From: Gossypium raimondii
Lineage: Eukaryota > Streptophyta > Magnoliopsida > Malvales > Malvaceae
NCBI RefSeq assembly: GCF_025698545.1
Contig: NC_068569.1
Location: 8,680,001-8,744,000 of the forward strand
DNA length: 64,000 nt
Direction: 5' to 3'
The notes under the pieces are model-generated. The model searched no databases. It had not been told where the DNA came from and worked only from the letters and a program-made list of their open reading frames with translations. This document shows positions 1 through 15,300 of this stretch, one piece after another. Numbering within the stretch: position 1 is the first letter of the stretch; the number at the start of each line of letters is the position of its first letter. A program made the position numbers and the translations under genes.

Positions 1-2065
1 TAATCCCTCTTTCAATTATTTTTGAAATCAAATTTACGATATTCATCCTTATTAAATTTTAATTATTAACAGTGAATTTAAATTTTTAAAAAGAATATTG
101 TCTGAATAAATTTAATTGAATTTATCTCTAATAATATATATTAACAATGTAAATAAACTTTTTTATTTTTTAAAAAACTTAAAAAAGTTTTAGTTTGTAG
201 ATTTTTTAGGTTAGTTTAAATGGTTTCAGATGAATATAATTAATCAAGAGTAAAATATGGTAATATTATTTTTAAAAATGACAAAGTATGCCTTAAGCAT
301 CTACCCCTTAATGAACTTACAGAATGTGGAGGATTACTTATTGGGTTCGCTCCCGTAGATACTTTAAGAAATCAAAAAATATATATGATATGTATATTCT
401 TTTACTTTTTCTATATTGATTAATTAAATTATTTAAAATTTACAATAGGTATAGATTTATATAATAACGATAATTTTTAACATGAATAAATACATATTTG
501 GTATATATTAGTATTAATCTATAAGAAAGAAAAATACGTACTTAAGTATTTGTTTTGTTAAATTAATATTGTATATAAAAATAACATATATGATTTTTAC
601 AATAATTATAATTTCATAAATAAAACTAAAATCAAGCTTTCATATATATATATATATATATATATATGAATCATTATATTTGTTAAGCATTACAAATCTT
701 AAAAATTATTTTAAATTAATAAATAAATATATACAACTTACTATTCATTGTAGTAGATAAAAGACTCAATTAATGAAATAAAATTGAATAATAAAAATAT
801 AATTTAAAAATTGCATGCAATTTTAAATATCTTAAGTAATATATATTTGTCAATGTGTATTTAGTTTTGCTTTATCTAATTTACATTTAATTATTTTCTT
901 GATTTAATTTTTAAATGCTAATATTTTTATTTCTAATTTTTGATAAAATAACAGATCCTTTTAAATATCTCGTTATGAAATTTATATGAATATAAAGTTT
1001 ACATTCTTTTTACTTTGATTTTATATATTCTATCTGTGATTTAAAAGTTAAAAATAAATCTTTGTTATATAATTATTTTAATAACAATTTAAGTTTTTTT
1101 TGCCATTTTAAAATCCGTGCACAGCAATTAAATATTTCAATGATAAATGTACATGTATACAAAGTATATATATATACATTTTCGCAAATGGACATATCAG
1201 TTTAGTTTATTTATACTATTATTTAAATTCTTGATTAAATCGGTGTTATGAATTAATTGAATATTAATTCAATTAAAAATTATAAAATATTTGAGAATAT
1301 TTTAATTTTTTATTTTAATAAAATAAATTAAAATATCCATGTGGTTAACAATGTTAATAATCCTACGTTACTAACAAAAACATTGTATAATAATTTTTGT
1401 ACGCTTTGGGTAAATAAGTGCCTAGCCAACTAGAATGGCAAGCTATCTATTGAGTCATATATATATATATATGGTTGCAAATATAAGTGTGTTATAAGCC
1501 TCAAGTTGATTGTACAAGTTCTCCCGCTCTTAGGTAAGTTCTATAATTATTCTCACGTCTTATACTAACACTCCACCAATTGAAGCGTTTTTGCCTCTCT
1601 AAACGACATTAATAAGCACCTTGTGACATAATGTATACATAACATAATTTTTTATTTTTGGTAATGTATACCTAATGTATAATTGAAAATGTATTATGGA
1701 AAAACACATAGGCATAATGCATGTATCTAAGGATACATACTTTAATGTACAACCATGCCTATATCGAACTCAATTTAGATCATTTTCACTGCAATTTAAT
1801 TATTTATGACTTGTAAACCTAATGAAATTAAAACAGCCAATATTAATAGAACCGGAAATAAGTGGTGAGCTTTTGTTATCATAGCCCAAATCGTGTTAAG
1901 GTTTATACGAGGCAGTGGAAGAAAAATATCAAGTATAGTATACTATGAACATAACTTTATCATTTCTAACGCTTAACAATATTGCTCGCGTATTTCATTT
2001 GTTTTAGTTTTAGTTTCTTGTGACTCAATTCAACACAGCCTTCAAACCCAGTTTGGGGTGCCATT
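1..2065. other. AT-rich intergenic spacer
   Basis: I see no credible coding exon on either strand here. The stretch is very AT-rich and contains a TA dinucleotide microsatellite near 640-667 and another short one near 1460-1475. It could contain regulatory DNA or old transposon debris, but nothing recognisable remains. Confidence 0.7.
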
Positions 2066-3583
<1,518 letters not shown>

Positions 3584-3974
3584 ACTAGAGGAAAATGGAA
3601 GTGAAAACTAAAATGGCTTCCATAAATTTATATATGGAAGTGGAACTGAAGTACTAAAAAATTATTATAATTCTTTTAAAGAAATGAAAGACAGTCAATG
3701 TTGTTATTAACCATGTAGAAACTTGTCATGAACAGACGTTTTTATCAAAAATTTCAATTCAAATCAAGCTGCTCGCTTTCTTTTCACTTCAAACATCAAG
3801 GTTCCTAGCCTTTGAGCTCATCTAAAATCGGTCAGTGTTATAACCTTATAAAAAACTAGTCAGTGTACAACTTTAAGTGAAAGTAAGAAAATAGAATCAA
3901 AAGATTGCATAAATCAACAAAATTTATCTTATACGAAGAAAAAAATTACAGAGGAAGTAGAAAAGTGAAGCAGA
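3584..3974. other. Spacer and probable 3' UTR of the helicase gene
   Basis: AT-rich and without a credible ORF. The right part, just downstream of the helicase stop codon (the gene reads leftward), is expected to hold its 3' UTR. No decisive polyadenylation signal was identified. Confidence 0.4.
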
Positions 3975-6900
3975 TCAGGCTCGTCGTTTACTGAGACGCC
4001 AAGAATTAGGTTCATGATATCTATCATAAAGAGGCTCAATACGTTCTTGACGCTTGCGCTTGCTCATCTTGCTGGGATCTGCCTGTTTGAAGAATCTAGG
4101 CGCAAGTTCAACCAGCCATTTGGGATCTATCACTGTCACCTCTCGCATGTACTCCTTTGTAGTCATTACCAGTTCATGGTAGATCACCCAGTCCGGCTGT
4201 CTCTGGAAAAGGGCACTACTTGGGTGAATATAAACAGGCTGGTTCTCCACCACTGTTCTATATCCTTCCTGTGGGTCCTTCCTTGCAGCATGGAAGAAGA
4301 ACCCTGCTGTGATAGCTTTCCTGATCTTCATAAAGTTCTTTCCTGCACTCACTACGTCCAGTTTGTACCTGAAAAAGCATCCACTTTCGGGTCAGAACCT
4401 AAAAGACCAAGTATAAACTTTTAGCATGTTAGGAGGGGTATTAAGCCTCGTACTAGTAGTGAACACAACAGGTTTAAAACTAATGAACTGAGAGAGAGAG
4501 AAAGACTGGCTGGTTGATGCTAAATGTAGAACATGTGAACCTTACTACTAAAAAGACTACCAGAATGATGCAAAAGAAATAAAAGGCATATACAAAGAAC
4601 AGAGACATTCACAATTAGCTTTGCATTCTCCTAAAGACCCATTGACAATCCTTACTACAGCGCCAAAAAGTAAGAAACTAGAAAAGCAGGTTGTTGAGAA
4701 ATTTGCTAGCTGATTAAGTTCAACCAACATTCAGTATTTATCAACTTGTAAAGCACCCGAGCTAGTGCTCATCACCGTTGTAATAATCATATAAAAAATT
4801 AGTGAGGATATATTCTACTAGAGATAACCATAAAGCGTAAGCTCAAATACATACTAAAATTAACAGTGTAGGACACAATTAAAATCTTAAAACCATAAAA
4901 GCTCAGACATGAAAAATACGAAAGATCAGATAAAATTTGCAAAAGATTAGTATAAAACTAAAAGCTAGAACTTACTTATCCATGATGCTTAGAAGCTGTT
5001 TTCTAACATCCTGTGCCCTCCGTAAAGATCGAGACTGAACAAAATTTTCAAAACACCAAGGCCCAGAAAAGTTCTTAGCTTTCCAAGCCTCATACACAGC
5101 AAGTAGAGTCAAATGGTCTCCCTCAGGCTGGAAAAACTTGGCCCTCTTCTGATCAGCTTGAGCTTGCTTTTCCCTTGGCCTGTAGAAGATGTTACCAGTT
5201 TGGATCATTGCAATAATTGTCAATATCTCATCACTACACCCGAGGTCCACACTAGCCAGTAACATCTTCGATAGTGGTGGATCAAGAGGAAATTCTGCCA
5301 TTTTTCTACCCAATTTAGTCAAAAGTCCCTCCTCATCTAGAGCTCCTAGACTGTATAATTGCTCCATGGCAGAAAGGAGAGCTTGTGGTGCAGGTGGATC
5401 CATAAAATCAAAAGAAAGGAGATCATTTATGCCCATTGCTTTCATTGTTAGTGTTGTCATGCCAAGGTTAATCCTTTGGATCTCTGGAATCGATGTAGGG
5501 GACATCTCATTTCGATATGCACTCTCAGTATACAAGCGGTAGCATTTTCCAGGTCCAGTACGCCCAGCACGCCCAGCACGTTGTTTGGCCGATGCTTGTG
5601 AAATTGGTGTTATGACCAGGGAATCAAGCCCTTGCTTCGGATTGTAGACATTTTGTTTTGCAAAACCAGGATCAACCACATAGAATATTCCATCTATAGT
5701 TAAAGAAGCCTCAGCAATATTGGTTGCCACTACCACCTTCCTTTTCCCAGGAGGGGCAGGATCAAAAATCCTAGACTGCATCTCACTAGGAAGGGCACTA
5801 TAAACCGGTAAAATAATCAATTCAGGAACATTTTTACCTAGACCTTTCATCCTCTCATAAAGAGACTGGCATGCAAAATCAATTTCCTCCTGACCAGTCA
5901 AGAAGAGAAGAATGTCACCTTCAGGTTCAGTCAAGTGTATCTGTAGGACTGTTATAAGAGCGGCATCTAGGTAGTCGCTTTCAGGCTGTTTTGTATAGAG
6001 TATCTCTACAGGAAATGTTCTACCAGGAATGCTGAAAATACTGCAGTCAAAGAAATACCCCGAAAACTTCTCTGCATCCAGTGTAGCAGACGTAACAATC
6101 AGACGAAGATCGGCTCTCCGTCTCAGAAGTTGCTTCAGTAATCCAAAAAGGACATCAGTGTGAATCGTTCGCTCATGAGCTTCATCAAGCATAATGACAG
6201 AGTACTGAGAGAGATCCTCGTCAATCAAAATCTCCCTAAGAAGCATACCATCAGTCATGTATTTTATGACAGTATCCGGTCCAGTGCAATCTTCAAAACG
6301 AATAGCATAGCCAACTTCCTCCCCTAGCCGACAACCAAATTCCTCAGCTACCCTCTTCGCGACAGACATTGCAGCCACCCTTCGAGGTTGAGTGCATCCA
6401 ATCTTACCCTTTGTTGTGTACCCAGCCTCAGCAAGATACTGGGTTACCTGGGTAGTCTTACCCGAACCAGTCTCACCAATGACCACGAGTACCTGATTAT
6501 CATGCACAGCCTGAACAAGCTCTTTTTTCAGTTTATAAATGGGCAAGCTCTGCCTCTGCTCTTGGATGGAAAGTTTAGACCTCTGCCCAAAAGTCAAAGC
6601 TTTACCATAAGCATCCTTCTTCCATTCAGGCATATCATATGCTGACAATCCAACACCTCTAAGCTCCTGCGCAAGATGCCTCTCACCTGTCTCTGGCATT
6701 GGGTCTTCCCAAGGACGATTAAGATCCTTGGGAATTGAATCAAGCATTGTCCTCTGCTGCTGCTCCCGAACTTCTCTCCGTTCCTTAATAAGTGCAGACT
6801 GGAGAGCAGCAGCGCGACTCAAGGACCCTTCTGGATTCTTAAATATTTTTACTGGTGAGAGATCCACAGAGTACCTAGTCTGCCCTTGCAAAAAGGCAGG

Positions 6901-8151
6901 TTCATCCTCATTCATTTCAATCTCAAGTTCTTCCTCAGCACCTTCCTCTTCATAAAGCATTCCATCTCCGTCTTCATCATACATGGGATACTCATCTAGT
7001 CTCAGAACACCAGAAGCAATCAATTGTTTGGCTTCCCACCTCTCTGGCGAACTCATTCTCTTCAATGGCCTACGTGAAGGGGCAGTATCCTCATCCTCAA
7101 CAATCCTAATCCCTGAAAGGCCAGTTCTCATCACGGGCCCCTCTTTCCCCCCTGAAGGATTAATCCTAAGAGAATAATCATCCGAAGTTTTCTTCAACGG
7201 AAGCAAGTCCTTACCAGTATTCTGATCAACATCCCTCATAGACAAACTCAACTTCTGACCTGAAACTGAAATTACCTTCACATAAACGTCCTGATCCCGT
7301 TTCACAACATCTTTTGCATTGGCAATCCTCCTACTAGCCATCTGGGAAACATGAACCAAACCCTCCTTTCCCCTTAAATCATTCAACTGCACAAAACAAC
7401 CTGAATCCATCACTCTCGAAACTCTCCCCTGGTATACCTTATACAACTCAGGCTCATTATCCTTGTACCTTCCATTACTCCTCTTATCCCCACCTTCATC
7501 ACCTTCCACATTATCCCGGTCCCTGATCCTGCCCCTATTCCTATAATCCCTATTATCCTCATCACCATCTCTATTATGTCGGGTTCGATCCCTATTTCTT
7601 CCCCGACTGCCATAATCCATCCTATCATCATCAGCATCCTCCGTATATCTATCTCTATGCCTACTCCTATCTTTATCTCTATCTATATCTCTGACCCTAT
7701 CGCTATCCCTCCTATATCTGTCTCTGCCTCTGTCCCTATCCCTACCCTCTACTTTTTTTAGGTCTCGTGTCTCCATTTCAATTTCCTTCTCAAGTTCTTT
7801 TGCTCTATCTTTATCATCTGCAATCGCTAAAGCTTTAAATTTAGATTTCTTACCGTCACCGGCGATTGCCTTCTTGGATTCCTTCTCAGCCTTGGGTTTT
7901 GGAGGCAGAATAGCGTGGATGATAGTAAGAAGTGTACGGACGAAGTAATCAGGTAACTCGGCCCCGTTTTCTTTCAGCTTGACATCGAATTCGTCAACGG
8001 TCTCGGAGTGGCGGCCCATGTCGGTGATGAATTCGGCCAAAACCTTGTCGGAAAACCCTACATGGCTCTCGAGTTCGGAGCTGACCTTGGAGACGAGGGA
8101 GAGGTATTCAAGTTTCTTCAGCGCATCGTCTTGGGCAGGAGATGAAGTCAT
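3975..8151 (-). CDS. DEAH5: Prp22/DHX8-type DEAH-box pre-mRNA-splicing RNA helicase with S1 domain
   Basis: Two exons, complement(join(3975..4368,4976..8151)), 1189 residues; the 607-bp intron has GT-AG ends and splitting a Lys codon keeps frame. In the spliceosome, Prp22/DHX8 proteins use ATP to release mature mRNA after exon ligation. Visible in order: a helical N-terminus (about 1-85); an Arg/Asp-rich low-complexity region (about 130-225) with repeated RDRDR-type runs; an S1 RNA-binding domain (about 234-305); then the DEAH motor with [10 protein letters not shown] (about 559), DEAH (about 655), SAT (about 689) and [12 protein letters not shown] (about 857). HA2/OB domains follow and the C-terminus ends in a basic stretch. 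The length fits the plant orthologue (about 1.17 kb codons). The start is the first ATG, with the conserved helical N-terminus directly after it. All ATPase and helicase motifs look intact. Separation from other DEAH paralogues (Prp2, Prp16, Prp43) rests on the S1 domain. Confidence 0.95.
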
Positions 8152-8430
8152 TGGTGTTCGGAGAGAGACAAATAACAGCGGTTTCTAAAGGATTAGGATG
8201 GGCAAGATATATAAAAAGGGGCAGAGAGGGGTTTTTAGGGGTTTTGGAGGGAGGATTTACCGAATGAATTGGAGTTATACTAGGGTGCTTGACGGCGGCA
8301 GGAGTATTTAAAGGCGGTGGCTGGGATTCACTTCGTGGAACAAGCGGTGGCCGAAGTGAAAATAGGCTCGTGTTAGATGCAGGAGGAGGGAGCGTCGCTC
8401 CAGAGGGAAATGCGTCGAAGAAAGACAAAT
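8152..8430 (-). promoter_or_regulatory. 5' leader and proximal promoter of the helicase gene
   Basis: The segment upstream of the helicase ATG is less AT-rich than the spacer beyond about 8440, which is consistent with a 5' UTR and core promoter. An antisense-strand ORF at 8108-8428 looks like a by-product of this composition. No TATA box can be assigned with confidence. Confidence 0.3.
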
Positions 8431-9387
8431 AAGGAAATAATATGGACTTACAAATCTTTCTACGAAAGAACTATTTCGATTCTTACATTTTGAACGTGTA
8501 TTTTAATTTAAACGTTTTCTTTTCTGAATTTATTTTATTTTTCATATTTTTATTTAGTGTTATTTGTAATTGTATATGTTAAACATGCTCATGATATACA
8601 CTACGGTTACAATAATGATCGAGTTTTACTTTCAAAATTAAGCCTTAATTATAACATATTATTTACTTTATATCATATAAAAATTAATGTAAATACTAAA
8701 ATATATAAATTGTTAATGTTTAACATTTTAAACAAAATTATGTAAGATTAATATAATATACTTCAAAGAACATAAGTTCTAAAAAGGAACAACTTAAATC
8801 ATTCATATATAAAAATAAACATATGTAACTCTAGGAAAAATTAGTTAGAAATTTTATTCATATTTTTAATTTAATGAAATTAAGATAAGTATATATAATT
8901 TTAAATTGTCGATATCAAACCCAACATATATGGATAACGTTTCTACTCAGTATTTATTTATTTTCTTCTTTTAAACCTTCAAAATAAATGGAAAATTTAA
9001 CTGACATATCAACATTTAACTAATTCTTAAAAATTTAAAAATTCAAAATATTATAAATTTTAAAAAATTAAACACTATTAAAAATCATTAAAATATTCAT
9101 GTCAAATAATTCACATGTATACCATATCAACAAATATTAATTTGACTATTTTTTCATTTATTTTTAGGTGAATTGACAAAAAATAAAAATTTAGCAGCAA
9201 AACCCAGAGTCAAGTTCCACAAACCCCCAATTCCCATATTTTATTTCAACCATATCAAAATCATATCTGTAGGATGCACTTGCGCAGCAAAGTCCCACAA
9301 CTACTTTGATTTCTCAAATACTATAGTGTTACCAAAATTTCTTACATGTATCCTAATTTGAAACTTTCCCCTGCAACCACAACTATC
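8431..9387. other. AT-rich spacer between two leftward genes
   Basis: Very AT-rich with no supported exon. It should contain the promoter of the helicase gene (left side) and the 3' UTR of the coiled-coil gene (right side). Nothing else is visible. Confidence 0.5.
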
Positions 9388-12300
9388 TCAGTCAACAGCC
9401 TGGAAAAAAAGCCTAATTGACATTGATCGCTGCTCTTCAGTCAACTGAAGAAACCAGTTTCTTAAAAGATCTGCAGGCACACATTGACCTGACATGCCTG
9501 GAAGATTACCATTCTCCAGACTAGCTTTCTTAAAATCAAGGGATACAAGTCCAAGCAAAGCAGAAACGGATGCAAGCTGGATGGGAAGACCTGCTCTAAT
9601 AGTAGTCTCCTGCCACAAGAAAGCAGATAACTTGGCTCTCAAGTTTTCAACCTCTTTATCTTCATATCCAACAGCATCAACTCCAAGCCTGAAAAAACAG
9701 ACATCATTGATGGGATGAACTTCCTCAGTTTTACACAGCATCTACAGCTTAATGAGATATCATGGCACATCAAGTTATCAGCCTGGGTACAACAAGAGAT
9801 TTTCTCCCCATATTAACATATTCTTGCCTTTTTTCTTACAAGAGATTTTTAAGCTTTACAACGGGAGGTAGCACTGTCTCCCATCCCATTAAGCCCACCC
9901 CACATGTCCCAGGATTTGAAGCCCGTATCTCCAAGATGATCTATGAAGTTTAAACAACTGCAGTAACTTAAAATCACTAGAAAAAGCTTCTACCATCAGA
10001 TTCAGAATGCAGACGAACTTAGTACTTCCAATATCAAGTTCCAGTTCAGTCAGGTTGTTCTCTGATTAATGCATTTTCCAGTTTGATTAAATTTTAAGTC
10101 ATCTCATAATAAGTTTTCACCAGTATTTAGCAATAGACTCAACCCTTTCTTAAATCTGCTATATCCAGCTTTGATGCCGATGAATGTAGATTCCAAATTA
10201 AATCAAAGTTATCATTGAATTAATCCGGGTTCTATAATTAATTGCAGTAAACGAAAGTCTTTTCTTTTAGCTCAAGTTTCAAGCACTCTCCCATGTCAGT
10301 TGGTCTTCATCTGCAACCGTTTTTCTCTCAACTTCTAAAGTCTAATTCTATCTAGCTAAAAGCTAAATCCAAGTAATTTGTTTTTTCTGCATTGGGTTCC
10401 TACCAACATCATTATAGGATAAATGGTGCTCCTGCCCAAAGTTAGAACACTAAAGTTTCCTCAAGGCAGAAATAATAATGACTATAAACCAAAGAAAGGA
10501 AAAGTTTTAAGATATATGAGAAAAGGAAAAATTAAACGCAAGCATACCTCCCAAGTTGACCGAGAAGAATAACAATAGCAACACTAAGGTTCCCAATGAA
10601 AGATGACTCCAACATGCTCCACAGCTGAGAAATGATTTTCCTGCATGTCCAGTCCCAGCTCTGTTTTCAAGATAACAAAAAGAGAAGTAGGTAACTTAGT
10701 ACAAAAGATAATGAAATTTCACTATTATAAAGCATAACCCAAAACCAAATATTAGACGTCTCTTCAGGCTTTTATTTATCAAAGAATTAAAGGCTGAAAG
10801 CTCTAAAAGTTTTGCTTCAGCCATTGGAAAGTAATAGCCAAACACTACTTTTGCAGTCCTTGTCTTTCCAAAGCAAAAGGTAAAAAAAATACCAGTTGCA
10901 TCAAAAGCAGCTAAAAGAGTATCACTTGCTAAAAACATATGAAATACATACCATATTGCATGCAAGCAGCTCCATTAACGATAAGACATCACTGATGTCA
11001 CACAAAGTCCCAGTGCCAACTGATCCTGAGTTTTTACATGTTGAACTGTACATGTTTAAACAACAGGGAACCTCACAATTAATATCAAGGACACAGGTCA
11101 AATTCTGTTCAGCTTCATCCTCAGTGGATCTGGAACTTGAATTTGATGAATTGGATGTTAGATCTTGACACAAAAAGCCTGACCGGGCAAAATTTTGAAG
11201 CTTTGCAAAGAGTAATGAAACAACAGTATCTACAGAAAGGGCATCCTTAGAAAATGGGCAGCCAACACATGCAGGGAACTGAGGTTGAACATCATCCACC
11301 AACGGAAGAGTTGACGTAGCTACTGATGCACGTTCCCTTTCAAGGAACATGACTACAGATTTTAATACAGTCATTGTCAAACTGTAGTTTCTTAATGTGA
11401 AAAGTTTATCGCCACCCACATAAGCAAAGACATGAAGAATAATCAGAACCACCGAGGTATCATACCTATGCATCCGGAAAATGTTGTACACAGCCTCACA
11501 CAAAAAGCTAACAGAGCCAGCAGCTGTACATATTGAACCCAATATAATGCTACCTCCCACCAACAGGTCAGCTGAAGCAGCTTCATATGAAAATATTACA
11601 TCCAAACCATCAACGGTAACATGTATTCCCGACTCATATTCAACAGAAGTCTCAGAAGACAGATTAGTACATGAAATAACTCTCCCCTCTATAAGAAAAC
11701 CCTCAATTACACTAAGCAGATCTCCCAAACATAATTCAGACAATACACTTCTAGGCTCAGCATCAGATACCACTGCACCAAAAACAGCAGTTAAATAAAG
11801 CGAAAATGGAAATGAAAAATTATAAGAGCTAGTACAGATACAACAAATCCAGTGATAACCTAGAATAAAAGTTTTGGAGGTACCTTCAATTATATGTTTG
11901 GCAAACAGATTTAAGCAGGGAATGAAATCCCTAATAAGAGAGCACTTCCCCGAAGTAGCTTTACAGAAGTTGAGAAGTACCAGTGAGAAAAATGTACACG
12001 CCTTCTCCCTGAAATAAGAAACCATTAAATTCTAGAAAGAAATTCTCAGCATGACTGAATAAAATGACAAGAGAAATAAAGTACTCATGGACAGTCCTCA
12101 AATCAGACAATTTGGCATATCTTGATAACACTAACACACTCACTTGGATGAAAGCTGTTCTTCCTGTTTAAGAGCTTGTAAAATTCTATGCACAACAAAC
12201 TCTGTCTGAGCAGGTAAAGAGCAATGAGCCATACAAGTTTTAGTTGCACAAACAATCCTAGATACACTGCTATCATCCTTGATGTTAGAGAACACAATAC

Positions 12301-15300
12301 AATATTTCGGGATACTTTCAATTGTTGATCTAGTTTCACTTTCAAATGGAATGCCTGCCAGTCTATCACTTGAACTAGGAATAACTGACATCTCCACTAC
12401 TACTCCAGAGTTTCGGGAGTGGCTTAAAAAGGCTCTTTCAGCTGGCATTGTACTGCATAAACCATTCTCATTACTCCTTGGAATGTCAAAAGAACAATAA
12501 GAACACTCGTTCTCATGATGTAATAATTTAGGTGAAGTGCCCACCCTATTACACTGCAAATTGTTGGAAACATTCTCGGCATTCTTAACACCACCACTGT
12601 CAGAAGATGCAAAATTTTCATTTTCATGAGAGAATCTTTCACAAACCTCATCCTGTAAACGTCTAAACTGGTTTGCCTCAAATGTTTCAATGCCAGGAAA
12701 TTCTATCTCAGGAAGTGTAGGTGATATGGGCATTTCTACTGCAATCCTATAATATTCCTCCTCAGCAGCATTGTCCAAATCCAGCAATTTCATATAGTTT
12801 TTGTTCATTACCTCCTCAAAACCAACCATAATTTTGGGGTCAATTACGTCAGGGTTGAACAATTGTTCAGGGCAACTTTGTATGTGCTTCATCTGCAGAC
12901 CATCACAAGATTGCTCCATAGCTACTGTCTCTTCATGATATGTTTTTCTCTTCTTATGAAACCTATCATGCACAGGATAAGCAATATCTTGCAGGTCAGG
13001 TCTAACATGTTTTGCATCCTCTCTGGGTTTGTCCATTTGTCCTACCATACGATGCAAAACAGATAGCTTCTCCTCAAGCTGTAGATGCAACTGCTTACTC
13101 TCACAGCAAAATTGATCAATAGATTCAACAGCATCAAGTATCATTTTCCTTTTTTTAATACCGTGATGAACTCCTCCAAGAAGACCAACAGGAAGAGAAC
13201 TTCTCATATTATTTTCATCAACCACAGCAAGATTTTCATTGCCCCTAGTTTTTGCAACTCCTCCAGACATACTTGAAATAGTTGGTTGTAAATTTAAGTT
13301 TTCTTCACTCAGTTTTGCTGATGTGGTAACAGAAAAAGCACCCCTTTCCTGTGAGCCCACCAACTGTCTATCAGAAAAAGATGCTGTACTGGAACTTATT
13401 GCAGAACTCTGTAACATTTTTCGATTAGAGCCTCCAAGCAGAGACTCCAATTTAGAAGTAATACCTGTTAAGGTTTCAGTACCGTCCCCTCCTTGCATAT
13501 GATGCAAATGTGTATCATGTTGAACTGTTTCCAGAAGAGGATTGAATGGAGGTGTATCCATGCACCTAGACTTCAGCAGTTGGTGTTCAGTTTGAAGACA
13601 TTTTTGACGTAAGTTTAGGCTGCATAAAGTCTTTTTCAACTTTGACCGTTGCATACTGCCAAAATCTCCACCCTGCAAAGCATATCAAACAATCCCACGT
13701 ACAAACATGATCAGAATCTCTGTCAGAAATAATAACAAATAAAAGAAGACCAAAAGTTGTACATGTTAAGTGAACAACCTTATGCATTGCAGACTGAAAC
13801 CCTAAAAAAAACGTAACTAAAGCCAAGAGAAAATTTTGTTCTTTGTAGGTAAGTATTAAAAGGTAGAATTTAGATTCATAAAATATAAGTGACCAAGTGA
13901 GATAAAATATACAAGGAACACTTAGAAGGACTAAAGCTCTTTCTCTGTTCCCTCCCACAAAAGCCCCTCTTCTCTCTCTCTCTCCCCATTACTTCTTCTG
14001 CTCTCTTTCCCACCCTTCCTTTGAGAATGTTCTATTTTGCCTTCTCTTCAGTTTATCCCAGACTGGGGAAATTAGATTACCAAGCACTTATGGGAGTTAC
14101 AGAGAATCACAAATCTGGTGTGCAAATGCATTCAAACAGCCCAGAAATTAAAGTAGCACTGAAAGCGAACTTGTTCTCTACCCACCAGTTCAATAACACT
14201 AAAGAGCCATCAGGTAACCTTCTGTCTGAGAAAAATCAACCAGTAGCAAAGTATAGTATCAAACGCCAAAACCTGTATGCTACTTTTCAAAAGCGAATTA
14301 CATCACTATGATAATCAATCAGGAAAACAATGACATTTCAAGGCAAGAAAATATAGAAACTGCAACAGAAAAAGAAGACAGATATATGCATATGAATGAG
14401 AAACTAACCTTTCCCATCTCATCTATACCTTCAGAAGGGGTTGAGAAACATTTATCTAGCGCATCCAAGCGGTTCAAAAATTGAATTAACTCAAGCTTCA
14501 TGCAACCTAGTTCTTGCTGCAAGAGATTGCTATGGCCTTTTTCCAACCTAGCCACATCTATTGCATGCTTTACTCTTTTCTTTTGAAATTTCAGTTGTTT
14601 TTTCAAAAGCTTTACTTCTACTTCAGCACTAATACATTTGGCAGAAGAAGCAACCAACTTGTCAACCATATTTCTAGCAGATGAGAGTTCATGCATTTGC
14701 TTCTGCAGTTCATTAATCTTAAGCCTAACATCTTCTAACTGCTTCAACATATGATCGCCACAATGTTTTCCTTCCTTAGCCTTCTTAGTGTTCACTTCTA
14801 CAAGCTTTCTTTTATTTTGTGCTTTCCTCATCTTTGAATCTGCTGGCTTTTTCTCACTAATAGCCTTCTCTTTCTCAGCCTTCTCAAATTGCAAAGATTC
14901 AAAAACTGCCCTATACTTATCGTCTTCTACATTCAACACCCCCATTTCCGCAGTCTTCTGTATTTTTGCAGCTGCAGCACCAATATTTCTATCTGCTTGG
15001 TCAAAAGGATCCTTCCCCAAATCTCTTGAGCCACGTAACTTCTTCGCTAGGTCTTCATTCCTTCTTCTAGCCTCTTCCAGCTGTTTGGTCATATTGTCAG
15101 CAAGCAACTTTTCTTCTACAGCTTTCTTCTTAGTTGCTTCCGCTTTAGCGATCTCAAAATCGGCACATTTTCTTGCTTCAACAGCCTTCTTCTTGGTTTC
15201 TTCTGCAATCTTCCTTTGCGCCTCCGCTTCAGCCATCTGTAAATCAGCATGTTTTCTTTCTTCAACTGCCTTCTTCTTAATCTCTTCTGCAATCTTCTTC